Origin: an uncultured Lachnospiraceae bacterium
Lineage (GTDB): Bacteria; Bacillota; Clostridia; Lachnospirales; Lachnospiraceae
Direction of reading: 5' to 3'
Length of the DNA stretch: 27,840 nucleotides
Assembly: GCA_910584785.1 (NCBI GenBank)
Contig: CAJUDX010000041.1
Coordinates: 1-27,840, forward strand
Below, one piece after another: positions 17,224 through 25,167 of the stretch. Numbering within the stretch: the first letter of the stretch is position 1; every line of letters begins with the position of its first letter. The position numbers and the translations under genes were made by a program. Under the pieces are notes generated by a model. The model was not told where the DNA came from, did no database searches, and saw nothing but the letters and a program-made list of their open reading frames with translations.

Positions 17224-17262
17224 ATTTCCTGTATCTATTTTATTTCTTAATATCTGTTTTAT
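17208..17262 (+). repeat. Three tandem copies of the terminator's descending arm and U-tract
   Basis: The 18-bp unit TTCCTGTATCTGTTTTAT at 17208-17225 is the right arm of the terminator plus its T tract. It recurs at 17226-17243 with one change and at 17244-17262 as a 19-bp, more diverged copy. The two extra arms could in principle pair with the single left arm at 17165-17180. Confidence 0.85.
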
Positions 17263-17322
17263 TTTCTGTCTTTTATCTTAAACATTTTTCTGTCCTGATT
17301 CTGTCGGTTCACCACTTGTACG

Positions 17323-19725
17323 TTACTGCATCACCTTTATCTTAGAGTTTTCTGCAAACTTGCGGATATTCGACGCATTCACAATTTTCTTTACCTGGTT
17401 TCCTTCAACCTGTACCAGGGTGGGCGCCTGCATAATGCCATATTTTTCTGCCAGTTCCCGGTTTTCCTCTGCATCCAGAGTTACATAATCCATCCCCTTT
17501 AACGCTTCTTTAGCTACCCGGCAATTCGGACAGGTCTTGGTCGTAAAGAGGTAAAGTCCCTCTTCTTTATTCTCTAAAGTTCCCCGGTTTTCCTCTTCCT
17601 GCATTTTGTGCACCTGGCCTGCTGCCACCATCTTTCCGGCCTTTTTCAGTACAGAATGTACCGGATCATAGGTTCTGCGGTTTTTAAACTCCTGGGTCTT
17701 GCCTTCATTCCAGTTCTGTACCGGACGGTAATAACCCGTAATCCGGCTGTAGACCTCTGCCGGGCCGCCGCAGTGCGGGCAGACAAACTGTTCACCGGAC
17801 AGATAGCCATGCGCCTTACAGATCGAATAGGTTGGCGACATTGTGTAGTAAGGAAGACGATAATTCTCAGCAATGGTGTGTACCAGCTTGGCAGCTGCTT
17901 TCCAGTCAGGAAGCTTCTCGCCTAAAAATGCATGGAATACCGTTCCTGAAGTATACAGCGTCTGCAGCTCATCCTGAATATCCAGAGCATCAAATACATC
18001 CTGTGTATAATCCACGGGAAGATGAGAGCTGTTGGTATAATACGGGGTATCTCCCTTTGCTCCCGCAGTAAGAATATCCGGGAACTTCTCCCGATCATGC
18101 TTTGCCAGCCGGTAAGCTGTAGACTCTGCCGGCGTCGCTTCAAGGTTATACAAATCGCCATATTCCTCCTGATAATCGGACAGCCGTTCACGCATATGGT
18201 TCAGCACATCCTTTGTAAACTTCTGCGTTTTCTCATCCGTCATATCTCCGCCCAGCCAGCGGGCATTTAATCCGGCCTCATTCATCCCCACCAGACCAAT
18301 TGTGGAGAAATGATTGTCAAAGGAACCAAGATAGCGCTTTGTATATGGGTACAATCCGCTTTCCATCAGTTTTCCAATGACCTCCCGCTTCGTGTGCAGG
18401 GAACGCGCGGAAACATCCATCATATGATCCAGGCGGCGGTAAAAGTCCTCTTCATTCTTTGCCAGATAGGCAATCCTTGGCATATTAATCGTAACTACAC
18501 CCACTGAACCGGTACTCTCACCGGAGCCGAAAAAGCCTCCCGTTTTCTTTCTCAATTCGCGCAGATCCAGGCGCAGGCGGCAGCACATACTGCGCACATC
18601 GCTGGGCGCCATATCGCTGTTAATGTAGTTTGAGAAATAAGGTGTTCCGTATTTGGCAGTCATTTCAAATAATAAACGATTGTTTTCATTATCTGACCAG
18701 TCAAAGTCACGGGTGATCGAATACGTAGGAATCGGATACTGGAAGCCTCTTCCATTCGCATCGCCTTCAATCATGGTTTCAATAAAGGCGCGGTTAATCA
18801 TATCCATCTCGGCCTTGCAGTCTTTATATTTAAAGTCCATCTCCTTGCCGCCGACAATGGCATACATCTCCGCCATATCGTCCGGCACCGTCCAGTCCAG
18901 CGTAATATTGGAAAATGGCGCCTGCGTTCCCCAGCGGCTTGGGGTATTTACGCCGTAAATAAAGGACTCAATACATTTTTTCACCTCAGAATACTTTAAG
19001 TTTTCCACCTTAACAAAAGGTGCTAAGTAAGTGTCAAAGGAAGAGAATGCCTGTGCGCCCGCCCATTCATTCTGCATAATACCCAGGAAATTCACCATCT
19101 GGTTACAGAGCACAGACAGATGCTTTGCCGGGGAAGAGGTCATCTTCCCGGAAATTCCGCCCAGGCCTTCCAGAAGAAGCTGCTTTAACGACCAGCCTGC
19201 ACAGTACCCGGTCAGCATGGACAAATCATGGATATGAATATCCGCATTGCGGTGTGCTTCGGCAATCTCCTGATCGTAAATCTCAGACAGCCAATAATTC
19301 GCGGTTACTGCGCCGGAATTGCTTAAAATCAGACCGCCGACCGAATACGTAACCGTAGAATTTTCCTTAACACGCCAGTCCTCAACCTTAACATAGCTGT
19401 TAACTACATCCTTATAGTCCAGGATAGTATTTTTCATATTGCGGATTTTCTCACGCTGCTTGCGGTAAAGAATGTAAGCCTTTGCCACATCAGTATATCC
19501 TGTCTGCTCCAGCACATGCTCTACGCTGTCCTGAATCTCCTCCACGGAGATTTCTTCATCCTTCATCTTTCCCTGGAAATCTGCTGTCACCCGCAGCGAC
19601 AGCAGTTCCAAAATTTCATTATTAAACAGCTTCCCTGTCGCTTTAAACGCTTTCTTTATCGCCTCAGTAATCTTTACCAACCGAAATTCTGCTCTCTCTC
19701 CATCCCGCTTAATTACCTGTATCAT
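17323..19725 (-). CDS. nrdD: Anaerobic (class III) ribonucleoside-triphosphate reductase with fused redoxin domain
   Basis: An 800-residue glycyl-radical enzyme that reduces ribonucleoside triphosphates to deoxynucleotides without oxygen. An ATP-cone allosteric domain occupies about 1-95. The catalytic barrel shows SMCCRLRLDLRE and GSVGVVTINMPRIAYL. A zinc-type site uses C636, H639, C649 and C652, and the glycyl-radical loop SRITGYYRP puts the radical at about Gly664. Residues 722-800 form an extra glutaredoxin/thioredoxin-like domain, LYLFTTKTCPNCRVAKEAL with C732-x-x-C735, then QAPTLVQV with a cis-Pro pattern. This suggests the enzyme carries its own disulfide reductant rather than relying on formate. 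The activase gene nrdG is not adjacent. The start has AGGAGG upstream, and the promoter region has NrdR-like boxes. Confidence 0.95.
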   Translation of the reverse strand: MIQVIKRDGERAEFRLVKITEAIKKAFKATGKLFNNEILELLSLRVTADFQGKMKDEEISVEEIQDSVEHVLEQTGYTDVAKAYILYRKQREKIRNMKNTILDYKDVVNSYVKVEDWRVKENSTVTYSVGGLILSNSGAVTANYWLSEIYDQEIAEAHRNADIHIHDLSMLTGYCAGWSLKQLLLEGLGGISGKMTSSPAKHLSVLCNQMVNFLGIMQNEWAGAQAFSSFDTYLAPFVKVENLKYSEVKKCIESFIYGVNTPSRWGTQAPFSNITLDWTVPDDMAEMYAIVGGKEMDFKYKDCKAEMDMINRAFIETMIEGDANGRGFQYPIPTYSITRDFDWSDNENNRLLFEMTAKYGTPYFSNYINSDMAPSDVRSMCCRLRLDLRELRKKTGGFFGSGESTGSVGVVTINMPRIAYLAKNEEDFYRRLDHMMDVSARSLHTKREVIGKLMESGLYPYTKRYLGSFDNHFSTIGLVGMNEAGLNARWLGGDMTDEKTQKFTKDVLNHMRERLSDYQEEYGDLYNLEATPAESTAYRLAKHDREKFPDILTAGAKGDTPYYTNSSHLPVDYTQDVFDALDIQDELQTLYTSGTVFHAFLGEKLPDWKAAAKLVHTIAENYRLPYYTMSPTYSICKAHGYLSGEQFVCPHCGGPAEVYSRITGYYRPVQNWNEGKTQEFKNRRTYDPVHSVLKKAGKMVAAGQVHKMQEEENRGTLENKEEGLYLFTTKTCPNCRVAKEALKGMDYVTLDAEENRELAEKYGIMQAPTLVQVEGNQVKKIVNASNIRKFAENSKIKVMQ

Positions 19726-19758
19726 TGCAAACCTCCTGTTATTATGCTTTTAATCTCT

Positions 19759-19773
19759 TTTGCATACTGCAAA
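19759..19773. repeat. Short inverted repeat in the nrdD leader
   Basis: TTTGCA, a 3-bp spacer and TGCAAA form a perfect 6-3-6 inverted repeat between the predicted nrdD transcription start and its ribosome site. It may be an operator or a small hairpin. Nothing else supports a function. Confidence 0.3.
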
Positions 19774-19798
19774 TCCCGTCTATGGGCGGTAGGTTTTC

Positions 19799-19827
19799 AT
19801 TATAGCAAATGAAGAGAAAAAATACAA
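19799..19827 (-). promoter_or_regulatory. Sigma-A promoter of nrdD
   Basis: On the minus strand TTGTAT (19822-19827) and a perfect TATAAT (19799-19804) are separated by 17 bp, with an extended TGC. The start codon is about 70 bases downstream. The -35 overlaps the first NrdR-like box. Confidence 0.75.
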
Positions 19828-19867
19828 GATATATGACTCATTTTTTTCAAAAAACAATATCTAGTGG
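19824..19867. promoter_or_regulatory. Candidate NrdR boxes upstream of nrdD
   Basis: The 16-mer at 19852-19867, AAACAATATCTAGTGG, matches the known NrdR consensus ACACWATATATWGTGT at 13 of 16 positions. A weaker half-matching site at 19824-19839 (ACAAGATATATGACTC) overlaps the -35 element. Centres are 28 bp apart, a little less than the usual three helical turns. NrdR represses ribonucleotide reductase operons when dATP is plentiful, which fits nrdD. Confidence 0.4.
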
Positions 19868-19902
19868 TTTAAACACAGTTTTCAAAATCCTGCAAACCCG
19901 CA

Positions 19903-21165
19903 TTAATCCTGGATTTTTTGCATAAACGACGCATAAAGTTCTGCCGGGATATAGGCCTTAACCCAAATCCCATCCTGTATATATTCTTCTTCAAGAAGCT
20001 GCCCTGATTTTCGTACCTGCTGAATCTTTCCTGCCTCCTGATAGGAAAATACCTTCTCTAAATAAACCCTCCGGCTTCGCAGAATCGTCTCCAATACTTC
20101 GGCTAATGCTGTCAGTCCCTCACCGCTTTTTGCCGAAATCTTTACCTGGTAATCCGAAGAAAAGTCCCGTAAAATCACGTTTTCTTCCAGCCGATCCATC
20201 TTATTAAACACCGTTACCATCACCTTATCGCCGATTTCCAGCTCCCTGAGTGTCTCATAAACCACATGCATCTGCATTTCCATCTGCGGATTGGAGACAT
20301 CCACAACATGAAGGATAATATCGCTGTACTTTGCCTCTTCCAATGTGCTCTTAAACGCCTCCACCAGATGATGCGGAAGCTTGCGGATAAAACCTACCGT
20401 ATCGGTAAGCAGTATCTCCTGACCGTCCGGCAAAGCCAGCTTTCTGGTCGTCGGATCTAACGTGGCAAATAATTTATCTTCTGCGAAAATCCCTGCACCG
20501 GTCAGCTGATTTAACAGCGTGGATTTCCCGGCATTCGTATAGCCCACAATGGCAGCTACCGGCATATGGTTTCTCGTTCTCTGCTGCCTGGCAACCTCCC
20601 GGTGACGTTTTACCTCCTCCAAATCGCTCTTTAACTGTCCAATTCTCTGGTGAATCCGCCTCCGGTCCACCTCAAGTTTTGTCTCACCCGGACCCCTGGT
20701 TCCGATTCCGCCGCCAAGACGGGAAAGCGAATGATGAATACCCACCAGCCGGGCAGCACGGAAACGAAGCTGGGCCAGTTCCACCTGAATCTTGCCCTCC
20801 CTGGTCGTCGCCTGAGAAGCAAAAATATCCAAAATCACCATGGTTCGATCCATCACCTTCGTTTCCAGTGCTTCCTCCAGGTTTCGAAGCTGGGCCGGAC
20901 TCAACTCATCATCACAGACAATCCCCGTTGCCTCCGTTTCCCAAATTCTCCACTTTACCTCTTCCATCTTCCCTTTTCCCAGGTAAGTCGCGGGATGCGC
21001 CGCCTCGCGTTTTTGGATAATCTGGTCGATGGAAACTGCCCCTGCCGTTTTCACCAGTTCCGCCAGCTCCTTTAACGAAGCCTCTGCATCTTCACCGTCC
21101 CCTGTACTGATACCAACCAGAATCACCCGTTCCTCTATCTCTTTATTTTCAATTAACTCTGTCAT
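19903..21165 (-). CDS. hflX: GTPase HflX
   Basis: A 420-residue ribosome-associated GTPase that in known cases splits stalled or heat-damaged ribosomes. The N-terminal HflX domain ends with SRLGGGIGTRGPGETKLEVD (149-168) and a basic coiled linker. The G domain has GYTNAGKS (208-215), TLDPTTR, DTVG (255-258), NKMD (321-324) and SAKSG (344-348). A short C-terminal domain follows. It is the last gene of the long unit that begins with the DUF6062-like protein, 16 bases after the TPR lipoprotein. Its ribosome site is weak, so translation may depend on the upstream gene. A possible stem overlaps its stop codon but lacks a clear U-tract. Confidence 0.96.
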   Translation of the reverse strand: MTELIENKEIEERVILVGISTGDGEDAEASLKELAELVKTAGAVSIDQIIQKREAAHPATYLGKGKMEEVKWRIWETEATGIVCDDELSPAQLRNLEEALETKVMDRTMVILDIFASQATTREGKIQVELAQLRFRAARLVGIHHSLSRLGGGIGTRGPGETKLEVDRRRIHQRIGQLKSDLEEVKRHREVARQQRTRNHMPVAAIVGYTNAGKSTLLNQLTGAGIFAEDKLFATLDPTTRKLALPDGQEILLTDTVGFIRKLPHHLVEAFKSTLEEAKYSDIILHVVDVSNPQMEMQMHVVYETLRELEIGDKVMVTVFNKMDRLEENVILRDFSSDYQVKISAKSGEGLTALAEVLETILRSRRVYLEKVFSYQEAGKIQQVRKSGQLLEEEYIQDGIWVKAYIPAELYASFMQKIQD

Positions 21166-21181
21166 AATTGCTTTCTAGCAC

Positions 21182-22021
21182 CTACCTCGTCTGCAAAAAT
21201 AAAATCTCCTTCTGCGCCGCCTCATCTGCCCCATAATCTGCCACATAGGCTTCAAAGGTTTCCAATGCCCTGGCATAGCGTCTCTGCAGTTCATAAACCA
21301 CCCCTTCATTAAAACGGGCGGCCTGCACCGCCGGAGCACTCTTATCACTTCCCGCCGCTGCTGCCTGCCTGAAATACTCAATTGCCCGTTCAAACTCTGC
21401 ATTCTGCAGTTCTGCGTCTTCCATCGCCTTTGCTGATTCTATCAGCCTTAACCCCATTTCATTGAATACCTCAGGTCCCGCCACACCATCCTTTACCGCT
21501 TCCGCGTACAAAGATTCTGCCTCCTGTATCAATCCGGCATCCATGCATGCTTCGCCCACAGCGGTCAATACTTCCTTTCGCCCAAAATTACCCTCCCCCG
21601 GCTTCTTTTTCTCCAGCTCCACGCCTTCCAGATAAGCATCAAGCGCTCCCTGGGCATCACCTGCTAATGCCTTGGCTGATGCTGCCCGGTACAGATAATC
21701 CACCTGTGCCTTATCCACTTCCAGCAAAACATCATAGGTATGTGCAGCAGCAGCATAATCTCCCAGCTTATATTCTGCTTCTGCCCTGTAGTTTAATACA
21801 TCAATTTCAAAATCCCCCACTCTGCCTGTGGAAGCCTGGATTGCTGCCTCAAAATCTGCCGCTGCCCCGGCATAATCCCCTGCATCCATCTTTGCAATCC
21901 CTGCCATGCGCAGTTCCTCTCTCTCTTTTCCCTTACTGCTGCACCCGGTAAATGCCAGCACACAAAACACTAGTACGCACCAGCATACAAAACAACATCT
22001 CCTGCCCGTTTTCCTGTCCAT
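21182..22021 (-). CDS. TPR-repeat lipoprotein
   Basis: A 279-residue exported protein. A basic and Cys-rich N-terminus leads to a hydrophobic segment and the lipobox-like AFTGC, with the lipidated Cys at residue 27 of this start; Phe at -3 is atypical. The rest is made of tetratricopeptide-type helical pairs, seen as repeats such as AGDYAGAAADFEAAI, LGDYAAAAHTYDVLL and AGDAQGALDAYLEG, ending in YARALETFEAYVADYG. TPRs scaffold protein contacts, probably on the outer face of the membrane here. I chose ATG 22021, nine bases after AAGGAG; an in-frame ATG at 22030 touches that site. It lies between dut and hflX. Its partner is unknown. Confidence 0.85.
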   Translation of the reverse strand: MDRKTGRRCCFVCWCVLVFCVLAFTGCSSKGKEREELRMAGIAKMDAGDYAGAAADFEAAIQASTGRVGDFEIDVLNYRAEAEYKLGDYAAAAHTYDVLLEVDKAQVDYLYRAASAKALAGDAQGALDAYLEGVELEKKKPGEGNFGRKEVLTAVGEACMDAGLIQEAESLYAEAVKDGVAGPEVFNEMGLRLIESAKAMEDAELQNAEFERAIEYFRQAAAAGSDKSAPAVQAARFNEGVVYELQRRYARALETFEAYVADYGADEAAQKEILFLQTR

Positions 22022-22097
22022 CTTCTCCATCTCCTTCCCTCAATTTTCCTTATTAAGCGCTCAGAAAATCTCCATCTTCCTGCCTTATTATCCGTTT

Positions 22098-22652
22098 CTA
22101 TTTCCCCACATCTGTACTCCCAAAACCCCCGTTGCGAACCGCATCTGCATCATCATCCACAGTAATTCCATATTCCATAAAAATTCCCTGGGCAAACGCC
22201 ATTCCTTCATTTAATTCCAGCCGTTTTCCTTCCCGGCTGTCATTGATTAACTTCATTAAAATATGTCCTTCATTGTCCGAATAAAAATAATCGCTGTCGA
22301 TAATCCCTACCGTGTTATTCATCTGTAACCGGTACTTAAAGCCCAGGCCACTCCGCGGATAAAGCTGCAGCACCCACTCTGGTTCCATTTCCACCCGAAT
22401 CCCGGTAGGAATCTTTATCTCTTCCCCCGGTGCTAAAGCAAGGGCAAACGGCAGGAAAAAATCATAACCGGCACTATTCGCAGTTGCCCGGCGTGGAAGT
22501 TTTATCTTTTCATAATATGTTTCTGCCAGGACCGCATCCTGATTTACTTTCTCATTCAGAGTATTCCCCTGTCCATCTCTTCCTAATGCATCCTTCCAGT
22601 CTGAAACAAACTGTTCCCTGCTCACCTTATGAAATTTTGCTATCTTCTTCAT
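22098..22652 (-). CDS. dut: dUTP diphosphatase
   Basis: A 184-residue trimeric-type dUTPase, hydrolysing dUTP to dUMP and pyrophosphate. All five motifs are present: SAGYDF (60-65), PRSGLG (99-104), GIIDSDYF (116-123), EGMAFAQGIF (149-158) and RNGGFGST (173-180). Two things differ from the compact bacterial form: about 45 extra N-terminal residues, and extra residues between DSDY and the next conserved Gly of motif 3 (DSDYFYSDNEGHI). Its ATG overlaps the scpB stop by four bases (ATGA), so it is translationally coupled to scpB. Besides the folate genes and nrdD, it is the third nucleotide-metabolism locus in the window. Confidence 0.93.
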   Translation of the reverse strand: MKKIAKFHKVSREQFVSDWKDALGRDGQGNTLNEKVNQDAVLAETYYEKIKLPRRATANSAGYDFFLPFALALAPGEEIKIPTGIRVEMEPEWVLQLYPRSGLGFKYRLQMNNTVGIIDSDYFYSDNEGHILMKLINDSREGKRLELNEGMAFAQGIFMEYGITVDDDADAVRNGGFGSTDVGK

Positions 22653-23377
22653 TCTCCACTATCCTCTTTATCCGCTATCTTTCTTCCTGTTTCCTGCTCA
22701 GCTTTAGCTTCACTGTCATCTTCTCTGGCCTCGGCATCCTCTTCTAACTCTTCCACTGTCATCTTAAGTTCCGCCGCCACTTCGGACTTAATCTCCTCTT
22801 CCTGTTCCGGTTTTAATCCTGGAAGATCTTCTGTCGATCCGATACCAAAACGCCGCAAAAACTCCTCTGTCGTGGCAAAAAGCACGGGCCTTCCCGGAGC
22901 ATCCAGGCGCCCTACCTCGCAGACCAGATTATATTCAATTAGCTTATTTACCGCATGGTCCGATTTCACCCCGCGGATTTTTTCAATTTCCAGCTTAGTA
23001 ATCGGCTGCTGGTAAGCGATAATCGACAAGGTTTCCAACACCACATCGGTCAGCACCTGACGCCGGGGCGCAGAAGCCACACGGATTAGGTTAGTATAAT
23101 ACCTGGAACAGGTGCACATCTGAAACGCATCCTCCAATTCAATAATCTGCAGCCCTTTCTTTTCTTCGCTATACCGTTTTTTCAGCCGCAGCGCAGCCTG
23201 TCTGGCGCAATCCTCATCCTGACCAATCGCTGCAGCCAGACGGCGCGCCTCCACGGGATACCCCATAGTGAACAGAACAGCTTCCACCACCATCTCCTGT
23301 TCCAGCAAGTCCTCCACCGGCAGAAAATCCTCCGCCAAAAGAGAACCTGGCTGCTCTGCCCTCCGATTATTCTCCAT
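22649..23377 (-). CDS. scpB: Segregation and condensation protein B
   Basis: A 242-residue ScpB, the tandem winged-helix kleisin partner of the Smc-ScpA condensin. Diagnostic stretches are VEAVLFTMGYPVEARRLA (about 31-48), LETLSIIAYQQPITKLEIEK (about 115-134) and APGRPVLFATTEEFLRRFG. Residues after about 185 form an acidic, Glu-rich and probably disordered tail of about 57 residues, longer than in typical ScpB of about 190 residues. The ATG follows GGAGG and overlaps the scpA stop by 11 bases. The 3' end overlaps dut. Confidence 0.96.
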   Translation of the reverse strand: MENNRRAEQPGSLLAEDFLPVEDLLEQEMVVEAVLFTMGYPVEARRLAAAIGQDEDCARQAALRLKKRYSEEKKGLQIIELEDAFQMCTCSRYYTNLIRVASAPRRQVLTDVVLETLSIIAYQQPITKLEIEKIRGVKSDHAVNKLIEYNLVCEVGRLDAPGRPVLFATTEEFLRRFGIGSTEDLPGLKPEQEEEIKSEVAAELKMTVEELEEDAEAREDDSEAKAEQETGRKIADKEDSGE

Positions 23378-24176
23378 AACTATCCTCCAGCCCTTCCAGA
23401 TTCAGCTCCTTTTGGGCCCCTTCCTCTTCCAGGGTTTCTATCTGCATATCCTCAAAACTCCTCTCCTGTAACAGATAAATCTTTCCCAGCTTCATCAGCT
23501 CCAAAACCGCCAAAAACGTCACCACCACATCCAGCCGATCCGCACCAGTTTCCAATATCTGGCGAAAGCTGAACTTCCGGTACTTTCTGGCATACTCCAT
23601 CACCGAACCAATCTTCATCTCCAAGCTCACCGGCTCCCGCTTTATGGTTCCAAATGAACTCCGCACCCGGTCCACCTTATCTTCCTTCCGCCTCATCACC
23701 TGGTTAAAAATCATCTGAAGCCGGGCAAGCGTCAGGCCATCTAAAAGCTTGTCCAAATCCACCGGCGGTTCATACTTTGCCACCTCCGGCGGCACAGTAG
23801 AAGATTTACAAAAGCAAATCCCAGCCTGATCTTCCAAATCCGCCATCTCCTGTGCTATGTATTTATACTTCTTATACTCCAGCAGACGGGCCACCAGCTC
23901 TGCACGCGGATCTTCCTCTTCTTCTGTCCCCTCTTCCTCCTTAGGAAGAAGCATCCGTGATTTAATGGCAATCAGGGTTGCTGCCATCACCAGAAAATCA
24001 CTGACCACATTCAAATCCTCGTGTTCCATATGATGGACGTACTCCAGATATTGACTGGTAATCCCGGCAATGGGAATATCATAAATATTAACCTTATTCT
24101 TTTCAATCAAATGCAGCAGCAAATCCAGCGGCCCTTCAAAATGTTCCAGCTTATACGAAATCTCCAATTCAGCCAA
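23367..24176 (-). CDS. scpA: Segregation and condensation protein A
   Basis: A 269-residue kleisin bridging the Smc ATPase heads in chromosome condensation. The N-terminal signature FEGPLDLLLHLIEKNKVNIY is at 13-32, then a helical part with DFLVMAATLIAIKSRMLLP and an acidic EEEGTEEEED segment. The C-terminal winged helix, VVVTFLAVLELMKLGKIYL, is at about 218-236. The start codon is TTG: GGAGG lies seven bases before it and no better ATG is near. The protein begins MAELEISYKLEHF as expected. It lies 86 bases after the metallophosphatase gene. Confidence 0.96.
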   Translation of the reverse strand: MAELEISYKLEHFEGPLDLLLHLIEKNKVNIYDIPIAGITSQYLEYVHHMEHEDLNVVSDFLVMAATLIAIKSRMLLPKEEEGTEEEEDPRAELVARLLEYKKYKYIAQEMADLEDQAGICFCKSSTVPPEVAKYEPPVDLDKLLDGLTLARLQMIFNQVMRRKEDKVDRVRSSFGTIKREPVSLEMKIGSVMEYARKYRKFSFRQILETGADRLDVVVTFLAVLELMKLGKIYLLQERSFEDMQIETLEEEGAQKELNLEGLEDSYGE

Positions 24177-24262
24177 AGAAAACCTCCAAACCTACCTTTT
24201 ACCTTATTATTTCTTGCTAACCTGCAATCATAAAAACCAATCCCAACCATTCCAGATAATCT

Positions 24263-25147
24263 TTACGACGCCGCTGCCCCTGCATTCAGGTGGACAACCA
24301 GCAGTTGAGGCATATCGTTTAAACGGATATTAATCGAATGCGTTCCCAAACCTCTCCCCACAGCCATCCATTTTCCTTCCTGCTCAAAGCTGCCCGCACA
24401 CCAGGGCAGGAAAAACTGATACTGCGGCGTCATGACACCGCCAAGGCCCGGAATCCGAATCGTTCCCCCATGAAAATGCCCCGCCAGGGTAAGATCTGCC
24501 CCCCAGTGACGGCAGGCATGAAAATATAGCGGCGAATGCATCAACAGCAGCTGAAATCTCTCTTCTGCGGCATCTCCCAGGCGGCAGTTTAGATAACTTT
24601 CCGGCATCGGCACAGGTTTTTTCCACAGTAATTTCTGATAAAATACAGGGGAAAGACGAATCCCCGCCACAGCAAGGTCCCTGTCCAAAAGCACGTTCTT
24701 ATTGACCAGCATCACCACACCCAGCGCCTTCGCCATTTCCAAAAGCTGCCTGTACTTGCTCCCATACGTCTCCTTCTCCACCTCCAGGCGCGTTTCATGG
24801 TTGCCCGGAGCATAGTAAACAGGCGCAATCGCGGTTAGCCCTTTTAACAGGGTGCCGGTAATCTCCAGGTTTCCCATCCCCTGTTTCGTCTTAGTAACCA
24901 TCATATCGCCGCCAATCAAAATGCCTTCAGGCTTTTCTGCCTGAATCGCTTCCAAAAGCTTACGATTTCTGGGGCCAAATTCATTATCGTGCAGATCCGT
25001 AAGAAAAACAAAGGTATGATTTTCCTGTATCTTTGGTGAGACAATCGTCAGCTCTTCCACCAAAAAATGACCTTTTTCATAGGCTGAACGCAACAGCAAG
25101 CCTGCGCCGGCTGCTGCCGTTCCCACAGCTAAAGCCTTCCACATCAT
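24263..25147 (-). CDS. YkuE-like membrane-anchored metallophosphatase
   Basis: A 294-residue calcineurin-like phosphoesterase. An uncleaved hydrophobic N-terminus (about 4-20) probably anchors it in the membrane. All metal ligands are visible: DLH (D51, H53), GGD (79-81), GNHE (115-118), MHSP (H204) and GHFHGG (223-228). These bind two divalent metals and hydrolyse phosphoesters. Related Bacillus YkuE is an extracytoplasmic enzyme, and LpxH-like members act on lipids; the substrate here is unknown. GGAGGT lies just before an ATGATG double start. It is 20 bases downstream of the DUF6062-like gene and upstream of scpA, an arrangement that gives no clear functional hint. Confidence 0.9.
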   Translation of the reverse strand: MMWKALAVGTAAAGAGLLLRSAYEKGHFLVEELTIVSPKIQENHTFVFLTDLHDNEFGPRNRKLLEAIQAEKPEGILIGGDMMVTKTKQGMGNLEITGTLLKGLTAIAPVYYAPGNHETRLEVEKETYGSKYRQLLEMAKALGVVMLVNKNVLLDRDLAVAGIRLSPVFYQKLLWKKPVPMPESYLNCRLGDAAEERFQLLLMHSPLYFHACRHWGADLTLAGHFHGGTIRIPGLGGVMTPQYQFFLPWCAGSFEQEGKWMAVGRGLGTHSINIRLNDMPQLLVVHLNAGAAAS

Positions 25148-25167
25148 AGCTACCTCCGACCTTACCT

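Noticed and set aside
19862..19915. Possible terminator at the end of hflX
   Set aside because: The stem AAAATCC/GGATTTT is short, has a loop of about 20 bases, overlaps the stop codon and lacks a U-tract.
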